A stretch of 64,000 nt of DNA from Arthrobacter sp. CJ23 (GTDB lineage Bacteria > Actinomycetota > Actinomycetes > Actinomycetales > Micrococcaceae): NCBI RefSeq assembly GCF_024741795.1, contig NZ_CP102950.1:1426001-1490000 (forward strand), read 5' to 3'. Made by a program: the position numbers and the translations under genes. Each line of letters opens with the position of its first letter. Position 1 is the first letter of the stretch. A model generated the notes under the pieces. It saw nothing but the letters and a program-made list of their open reading frames with translations, ran no database searches and was not told the DNA's origin. Below are positions 59,801 through 64,000 of this stretch, piece by piece.

Positions 59801-61201
59801 GTAGACGTCAACGTACGCGAAGTCCAGGTTGTCGTCGGTGGCGTCGGCGAGTTCCTTGATGCGCTGGGCGAGCTTGCCGGAGTTGATGTCCTGGCGCTGG
59901 TTGATCATGTAGGACTGGTCCAGCCAGTTCCAGCCGAGGTTCTTGTTGGCGGTCAGCAGGTCCTCGGCGAAGGACTTGGCCTCGGGATAGATTTCGGTGG
60001 CGTTGATGTGCACGCCGAACCGGGCATTCCAGGCCTTGCCTGCGGAGACCAGCTTGTTGAGGTCTTCCAGGCCGCCGGCCCGGGTGTTGAAGTTGTTGCC
60101 GTAGTCCGTGTTGGCCGAGTCGTGGCCCTCGCTGGTGTAGCCCTTGAGCATGGCCACCTGGCCCAGTCCGTCCGTGGCGAGGGAGATGCGCTTGACGTCG
60201 TCCAGGGTGCGCAGGAACGGGTGGGTTGCCTGCGAGGCGAAGTTGAACGGGATGTGCGTGATGACGTTGTCCGGCGTCTGCCCGCCCTTGTTGGCGCTGA
60301 CCTGGATGGAACGCATGGCGATGGCCGCGTCCTGCCAGTCCACGCCGCCGTCGGCGTTGGCGTCCGGGGTGATGGCCACCTTGGTCCAGGGGAGTTCCTC
60401 GGTGGTGGCGGAGCCTTCGGCCCGGTAGAGCCACTGGCCGCTGGCCACGCCCATGGCCACGCCGCCGGCGCCATCGCTGACGGCCTGGCGCCAGAAGCGG
60501 CCCTGGTCCTTGGTGCCGGGGCCTGAGGAGGTGTCGTAGAGGGCGTTGGATTCCAGCGCGGCACCGAGCTCGGCGGTGTTGGCGAGCGCGTAGGCTGAGC
60601 TCTTCGCCGCGGCGTCCAGCGGGGTTGCCGCCGTCACCGGGGTGAAGAGATCTCCGGTGACCCCGCGGTCCACGGAGAGGTTGGCGGTGGAGACCTGTGC
60701 GCCGGGCTGGCTGGAGGCCACGGAGACCAGGCTGAGCTGGGGTAGCCGGAGGGTCCGGACCTGGTGCTCGGCGGAGTCGTTGATGGCGGTGACGTTGAAC
60801 GAGACCACGTTCTTGTCCACGGCCAGCCTTGCGTTGATGGTGGTGTTGCCGAATCCCGGGACGGTCAGGACGTAGTCCATCCGGTTCGGCGCCGGCTGTG
60901 AGGACGTGGCGGTGACTTCGTGTTCGACGCCGTTGATGGTGATGGTCTTCAGCTGTCCGGTGGTGCCGCCGAGCCGTGCGCTGCTGGCGACATCCGTGTA
61001 GCCGAGGACCTGCGGGAAGACGGTGGAAACGGCAACGCTGAGCTTCTCCGAGGTGAGCGTGGCGGTGTTGGCGGGAGTGACGGCCTCAAGGGCAGTGACT
61101 GCGGAAGCCGAGGGGATGGCGAGCAGGCCTAGCGAGGATGAGGCGACGACGCACGCAAGGCTGAGCACTGCGAGGCGTCTGGGGGATGACAAGCGGGGCA
61201 T
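56816..61201 (-). CDS. Secreted endo-alpha-N-acetylgalactosaminidase (GH101) with two NPCBM domains
   Basis: 1461 residues from the ATG at 61201, which follows AAGGAG; the open frame extends further but that part is non-coding. A signal peptide (about 8-34, ending ASA) is followed by a beta-rich domain and the GH101 catalytic barrel. In that barrel YVDVYYEYGW supplies the presumed nucleophile Asp465, and RVGSEW the acid/base Glu491. C-terminal galactose-binding-type regions follow, then two NPCBM modules (about 1159-1305 and 1314-1461; both start TVFASD). GH101 enzymes release Gal-beta-1,3-GalNAc from Ser/Thr of mucin-type O-glycoproteins. The protein is probably free outside the cell, since no anchor is seen. 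It is divergent from an amino-sugar operon that could use the released GalNAc. Confidence 0.92.
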   Translation of the reverse strand: MPRLSSPRRLAVLSLACVVASSSLGLLAIPSASAVTALEAVTPANTATLTSEKLSVAVSTVFPQVLGYTDVASSARLGGTTGQLKTITINGVEHEVTATSSQPAPNRMDYVLTVPGFGNTTINARLAVDKNVVSFNVTAINDSAEHQVRTLRLPQLSLVSVASSQPGAQVSTANLSVDRGVTGDLFTPVTAATPLDAAAKSSAYALANTAELGAALESNALYDTSSGPGTKDQGRFWRQAVSDGAGGVAMGVASGQWLYRAEGSATTEELPWTKVAITPDANADGGVDWQDAAIAMRSIQVSANKGGQTPDNVITHIPFNFASQATHPFLRTLDDVKRISLATDGLGQVAMLKGYTSEGHDSANTDYGNNFNTRAGGLEDLNKLVSAGKAWNARFGVHINATEIYPEAKSFAEDLLTANKNLGWNWLDQSYMINQRQDINSGKLAQRIKELADATDDNLDFAYVDVYYEYGWLAETLQKELVKNGFRVGSEWADKLSRNNTWSHWANDEKYGGSTNKGVNSQILRFINNTQSDVWNPDAKLGVSHIVEFEGWTGQNDFNAFYNNIWTANLPAKYLQHHQITKWTADRIDLADGVAVTGNTPAARDITVNGVSVLQGNKYLLPWASTTGGALDKLYHYNPAGGSTTWTLTDAYRNSTGLQQFKLTDNGRVKVADIPVVNGQVTLAADPGQPYVLTANAATVSVPADASFGEGTRIKDPGFNAVDLQKWSPTGTAAIVRDAKGRRYAELGAGASSISQQLLPFKAGTYSVSAFVEIEPGQSRPATLKVEVPGGKTETITVDSSNAANSVAADEKTGTNFQRLRVLIDVPTNGTRPTVSFQAGDGTAKVRVDDFRAVEAKRVPSTGVLSEDFENVDQGWGPFVKGNAGGSTDPRTHITERNEPFTQKGWNTNVIDEVLGGTWSLLAHDENLGPNGTPGMVYRTTGYTMPFQAGHKYKVSFDYQNSKAGQYAWVSGYDSQAGPAVTGSQPLGEQTSTARFEEVLDTGFCGDYFVGLQRTGSANGSDFTLDNLLVEDLGASEAVPACAQLSAALQGDVVQQGKAQDFVTTFVSDEPAAIAGLAVELELPQGWTATPATPATAATLPAGGRLGTTWKLTAPADADGDYTVKATARYTTTTGPAGARTISTSTSVRTLPKPPQATVFASDHPWVSATNGWGPVEKDMSNGEQGSGDGRPLKLNGTAFAKGLGAHANSTVRYYLGGYCTSFTAVVGIDDAQATRGSVKFSVVADGATKVTTPVLGALSAPLPLTVDVTGAAYVDLVANDSGDGNGNDHADWAEARFTCSTTHHGVPPAGLSGTVFASDLPWTASTNGWGPAERDRANGEENAGDGPELRLDGVTYAKGIGAHADSRIAIATEAKCSAFTALVGVDDAKLNKGLHGSVVFIIKGDGRELLRTPILSADSAALPVSVDITGVQGVELIADKNGDDAGDDWADWADAKFSCA

Positions 61202-61230
61202 CCATTGCTCCTTCTTGATTTTTCCTAGCG

Positions 61231-61245
61231 AACATCGATCATGTT
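61231..61245. promoter_or_regulatory. Operator-like palindrome near the GH101 start
   Basis: AACATCGATCATGTT has AACAT/ATGTT arms around CGATC and lies 30 bp before the GH101 ATG. It is a candidate repressor site. Confidence 0.35.
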
Positions 61246-61420
61246 CTTGCGGACTGCACCAAGACTGCTCTATCGGACACAAGTTGACAAGAGTTAACGG
61301 AATATTGGGCAAAAGGAACAAAAAATCACATAAATGAGCGCTGTGGGCGGGTTGCCGACACTGGGTTGCGGCGGCAGGGCGCAACGGCCGGGACGTGTCC
61401 GGCGAGTGATCCTTGTGCGA

Positions 61421-61448
61421 TTGAAAATGATCGTTTAGTGTTTCTAGT
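61421..61448 (+). promoter_or_regulatory. Candidate promoter of the amino-sugar operon
   Basis: TTGAAA (61421-61426), a 16-base spacer and TCTAGT (61443-61448). An AAAATGATCGTTT near-palindrome overlaps the -35 and may be an operator. The match is moderate. Confidence 0.35.
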
Positions 61449-61553
61449 GAGCATAAAACGTCACACCAATCGGAGTGACAGGGCAATTGGACGGATGCAC
61501 CATCGATCCCCGCGGAGCGATGGTGAACCACGCAGGCAGGAGCGGAACACGCG

Positions 61554-62471
61554 ATGAGCACGAACATCTTGGGCGCCTTCATGGAAGAAGAACTGGTCTC
61601 CCAGCCGGACGTCTGGCAGCGGGCCATCGAGCAGGCCCGCGCAGAGCAGCTCCTGCCGGCCGACGGCGAACGCATCGCCGTGATCGGCTGCGGCACCTCC
61701 TGGTTCATGGCCCAGAGCTACGCCGCCGCCCGCGAATCCGCCGGCAAGGGCGTCACCGACGCCTTCGCCGCCTCGGAAGCCTTTGTGAACAGCAACAGTG
61801 CCGGCCGCCAGTACGACGCCGTTGTGGCGATAACGCGCTCCGGCACCACCACCGAGGTGCTCGAACTGCTCACCGAACTCAAGGGGACTGTCCGCACCAT
61901 CGCCGTGATCGGCGATACCGGGTCCCCGATCGTCGGCCTGGCAGACGCCATTGTCGGCCTGCCCTACGCCGATGAGCGTTCGGTCGTCCAGACCCGCTTC
62001 GCCACCACGGCCCTGGTCTACCTGCTGAGCAGCCTCGGCATCGACCTCGCCGCGGCAGTCGAGGATGCCCGCGACGCCGTCACCGGAAGCGTCCCGCAGG
62101 AACTGCTCGACGCCGAACAGTTCACCTTCCTCGGACGCGGCTGGACCGTGGGCCTGGCCCACGAGGCCGGGCTGAAGATGCGCGAGGCTGTCCAGGGCTG
62201 GACCGAGTCCTACCCGGCCATGGAATACCGCCACGGACCCATCTCCATCGCCGCCCCGGGCCGCGTCACCTGGCTCTTCGGCGAGCAGCCCGAGGGCCTG
62301 GAGAACGACATGGCCGTCACGGGCGCCTTGTACATCCACACGGACAAGCACCCGCTGGCCGAGCTGGCCAGGGTCCATAAGGTCACGCTTGAGCGTGCCC
62401 GCGTCCGTGGCCTCAACCCGGACCTGCCCCGGAACCTGACGCGTTCCGTCATCCTCGACGTCACCGCGTAG
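61554..62471 (+). CDS. SIS-domain amino-sugar isomerase/deaminase (GlmS C-terminal/AgaS-like)
   Basis: 305 residues. Two SIS domains: RIAVIGCGTSWFMAQSYAAA and AVVAITRSGTTTEVLELLTEL in the first, and a second with FLGRGWTVGLAHEAGLKMREAVQ and ESYPAMEYRHGPIS. The ESY-x-x-x-E-x-x-H-G-P block is the sugar-phosphate isomerase signature of GlmS and AgaS-type enzymes. Likely reaction: deamination/isomerisation of galactosamine-6-phosphate to tagatose-6-phosphate, fitting the GH101 gene across the divergent spacer (inference). It is the first gene of a three-gene operon. Confidence 0.88.
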   Translation: MSTNILGAFMEEELVSQPDVWQRAIEQARAEQLLPADGERIAVIGCGTSWFMAQSYAAARESAGKGVTDAFAASEAFVNSNSAGRQYDAVVAITRSGTTTEVLELLTELKGTVRTIAVIGDTGSPIVGLADAIVGLPYADERSVVQTRFATTALVYLLSSLGIDLAAAVEDARDAVTGSVPQELLDAEQFTFLGRGWTVGLAHEAGLKMREAVQGWTESYPAMEYRHGPISIAAPGRVTWLFGEQPEGLENDMAVTGALYIHTDKHPLAELARVHKVTLERARVRGLNPDLPRNLTRSVILDVTA

Positions 62472-62479
62472 GTCCTCCC

Positions 62480-63484
62480 ATGGTTCTCGGAGCCGCTGAA
62501 GCAGCAGTCCTGGCCTTCGACGTCGGCGGGACCGACCTGAAGGCCGGGCTGGTGGACGCCGACGGCAGGGTGCTGGGCATGCGCCGCGTCCCCACGCCCC
62601 TGGATCCCGCCCGCCCCGGCGAGGCCATCCTGGACCGTGTCGCGGAACTAGCCCGGGAACTGGCTGAAGAATTCCCGCAGGCCCCGGCGCGGGCAGCCGG
62701 CGTGATCGTCCCCGGAATCGTGGACTCCGCGGCCGGCATCGGCATCTACTCCGCCAATCTCGGCTGGCGGGACTTCCCGTTCACCGCCGAAGCCGAGCGC
62801 CGCCTCGGACTGCCGGTCGCCTTCAACCATGACGTCCGCTCAGCCTCGGCAGTGGAACACCGCTACGGCGGCTCCCGGGAATTCGACGATGTGGTGGTGA
62901 TGGTGGTGGGCACCGGGATCGCCGCGGCCGTCTTCTCCGGCGGGGAGGCCGTCACCGCCGGCGGCTTCGCCGGCGAGCTTGGCCACGCACTGGTCCCCGA
63001 TCCGGACCGGCCCGGCTCCACCATCCTCGAAGCCGTCGGCTCCGCCGGGGCCATCGCCAAACGCTACACCGCGCATTCGGGCACCCCTGTGGCCGGCGCA
63101 CGCGAGGTGCTGGAACGCGCCCGCGGCGGCGAGGCCCTGGCCGCGCGCATCTGGGCCGACGCCATCGACGCCCTGGCCTTCAGCATCTGCCAGTGCGTGA
63201 GCATCATGGGCACGGAGGCCATCGTGATCGGCGGGGGACTGGCCGAGGCCGGCGAGGAACTCCTTGCGCCCCTGCGTGCCCGCGTTGACCAGATGCTCGA
63301 CTTCCAACGGCGCCCGGTCATCATCCGGGCCCAGCTCGGCCAGGACGCCGGGCTGCTCGGTGCGGCCATGAATGCCCGGACGCTGCTGGCGCCCGTTCCC
63401 GCACTCACGCCCGGTCCCGCACCCGCGCCCGAACATGCGCAGGCACCGCAACACGCCTCCGGCCCCACCGGAGCCGCGCGATGA
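62480..63484 (+). CDS. ROK-family sugar kinase lacking the zinc-binding cysteines
   Basis: 334 residues, 8 bp after the SIS gene. The phosphate-1 motif is AFDVGGTDLKAGLVDADG; the catalytic Asp is in FNHDVRSAS; and VVGTGIAAAVFSGG and GFAGELGHALV follow. Where ROK kinases carry C-x-C-G-x-x-G-C after the Gly-His, this protein reads PDPDRPGSTILEAV, so no zinc site is left. The C-terminus is Pro/Ala-rich. Substrate is probably an amino sugar such as GalNAc; its order between SIS enzyme and phosphofructokinase-type kinase supports this. It overlaps the next gene by ATGA. Confidence 0.88.
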   Translation: MVLGAAEAAVLAFDVGGTDLKAGLVDADGRVLGMRRVPTPLDPARPGEAILDRVAELARELAEEFPQAPARAAGVIVPGIVDSAAGIGIYSANLGWRDFPFTAEAERRLGLPVAFNHDVRSASAVEHRYGGSREFDDVVVMVVGTGIAAAVFSGGEAVTAGGFAGELGHALVPDPDRPGSTILEAVGSAGAIAKRYTAHSGTPVAGAREVLERARGGEALAARIWADAIDALAFSICQCVSIMGTEAIVIGGGLAEAGEELLAPLRARVDQMLDFQRRPVIIRAQLGQDAGLLGAAMNARTLLAPVPALTPGPAPAPEHAQAPQHASGPTGAAR

Positions 63485-64000
63485 AACGCATCGTCACCGT
63501 CACGCCCAACCCTGCCGTGGACCTGACCTACCACGTACCCGGCATCACGCCCGGTGCCAGCCACCGGGTGCCCGCCCCCATGAGCCGCGCCGGCGGCAAG
63601 GGCCTCAACGTCGCCCGCGTCGCCCACCAGCTGGGCCACCCGGTGCTCGCCATCGCCACCACCGGCGGTGCAGCCGGCCAGACGCTCGCCGCCGAACTGT
63701 GGACCAGCGGCGTGCCCCACTCGCTCGTTGCGGTCGCCGCCGAAACCCGGCGCAGCATAGCGCTCGTGGACACCGTCGGCGGCGAAACCTCCATCTTCAA
63801 TGAGGAAGGCCAGCCCCTGCGCCCGGCCGAATGGCAGGCCCTGGCGGACGCCGTCGTCGAAGGCCTCAACGGCAACGCTGCGCAGCCCGCCGGTGTGCTG
63901 GTCGGCTCGGGCAGCCTGCCGCCCGGGGCGCCGGAAGACTTCTATCCCTCGCTGGTCCGTTTGGCGCACGACGCCGGGATCCCGGCGATCGTGGACACCT
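63481..64000 (+). CDS. PfkB-family hexose-phosphate kinase, LacC/FruK type (3' partial)
   Basis: 173 residues are visible and the frame is open to the window end. The N-terminus RIVTVTPNPAVDLTYHVPGI and GGKGLNVARVAHQLG are signatures of the 1-phosphofructokinase/tagatose-6-phosphate kinase branch; GVLVGSGSLPPGAPEDFY is the later substrate-binding block. The start overlaps the ROK gene by 4 bases. In this setting tagatose-6-phosphate from GalNAc is a likely substrate, which would give tagatose-1,6-bisphosphate. Fructose-1-phosphate cannot be excluded. The catalytic G-x-G-D near the C-terminus lies outside the window. Confidence 0.9.
   Translation, partial: MKRIVTVTPNPAVDLTYHVPGITPGASHRVPAPMSRAGGKGLNVARVAHQLGHPVLAIATTGGAAGQTLAAELWTSGVPHSLVAVAAETRRSIALVDTVGGETSIFNEEGQPLRPAEWQALADAVVEGLNGNAAQPAGVLVGSGSLPPGAPEDFYPSLVRLAHDAGIPAIVDT

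Larger units (their letters stand above)
61202..61553. promoter_or_regulatory. 352-bp divergent control region, GH101 / amino-sugar operon
   Basis: No gene is seen. It is richer in AT than its surroundings and holds the two promoters. Candidate sites inside it are listed separately. Confidence 0.7.

Noticed and set aside
61202..61708. N-terminal extension of the GH101 frame
   Set aside because: The signal peptide and a good ribosome binding site place the start at 61201; the upstream part has no protein-like pattern.

Overview
The window reads as chromosome of a high-GC Gram-positive actinobacterium, most like the Arthrobacter/Pseudarthrobacter group (Micrococcaceae). The reasons are the high GC, frequent GTG starts, ATGA-type translational coupling, gatCAB in the actinobacterial order, and an actinobacterial kinase/phosphatase/FHA locus. 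The genus is an inference from gene content; no rRNA or tRNA gene was seen. No insertion sequence, phage or CRISPR array was found.

Region 1 (1-27602) is the most interesting part. It is one long plus-strand cluster: two tandem giant Ig-like/Fn3 surface proteins (the first enters from outside the window), a MoxR AAA+ ATPase, a DUF58 protein, a membrane transglutaminase-like protein, a zinc-ribbon/RDD/FHA protein, a PP2C phosphatase, a second FHA protein, a receptor Ser/Thr kinase, a small FHA-like/helix-turn-helix protein, a 1481-residue EssC/FtsK-type ATPase and a small stalked membrane protein. From MoxR to kinase this matches the set called the PFNA cluster in bifidobacteria (protein kinase, fn3, AAA-ATPase, duf58, tgm, prpC, fha). 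The additions here are the doubled fn3 gene and the EssC-like ATPase with no WXG100 partner in view. The transglutaminase-like domain has Asp where the catalytic Cys belongs. My reading is a phosphorylation-controlled machine that builds or exports the giant surface fibres.

Region 2 (27696-43114) is mostly core genes: ligA, an inositol-monophosphatase-family enzyme, an FMN monooxygenase, a GNAT acetyltransferase, a Rid protein, a CitA/CitB-like two-component pair divergent from a CitMHS citrate transporter, gatCAB, a small secreted protein and a formylglycine-generating enzyme.

Region 3 (43344-49417) is a sugar uptake operon of two LplB/LplC-type permeases, a Tat-lipoprotein binding protein, a LacI repressor and a Gfo/Idh/MocA dehydrogenase. 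A promoter followed by a LacI-like palindrome lies upstream.

Region 4 (49471-56697) covers amino-acid catabolism: a LysR regulator and an exported amidohydrolase on the minus strand; then tdh-kbl (threonine to glycine), a DAO-type flavoprotein and hutI on the plus strand.

Region 5 (56816-64000) looks like an O-glycan/N-acetylgalactosamine locus. A secreted GH101 endo-alpha-N-acetylgalactosaminidase with two NPCBM domains is divergent from a SIS-domain amino-sugar enzyme, a ROK kinase without the zinc motif, and a LacC/FruK-type kinase cut by the window end.

Several gene ends carry long, nearly perfect inverted repeats. Two of them (41272-41333 and 49427-49474) share a core and look like one dispersed palindromic family.
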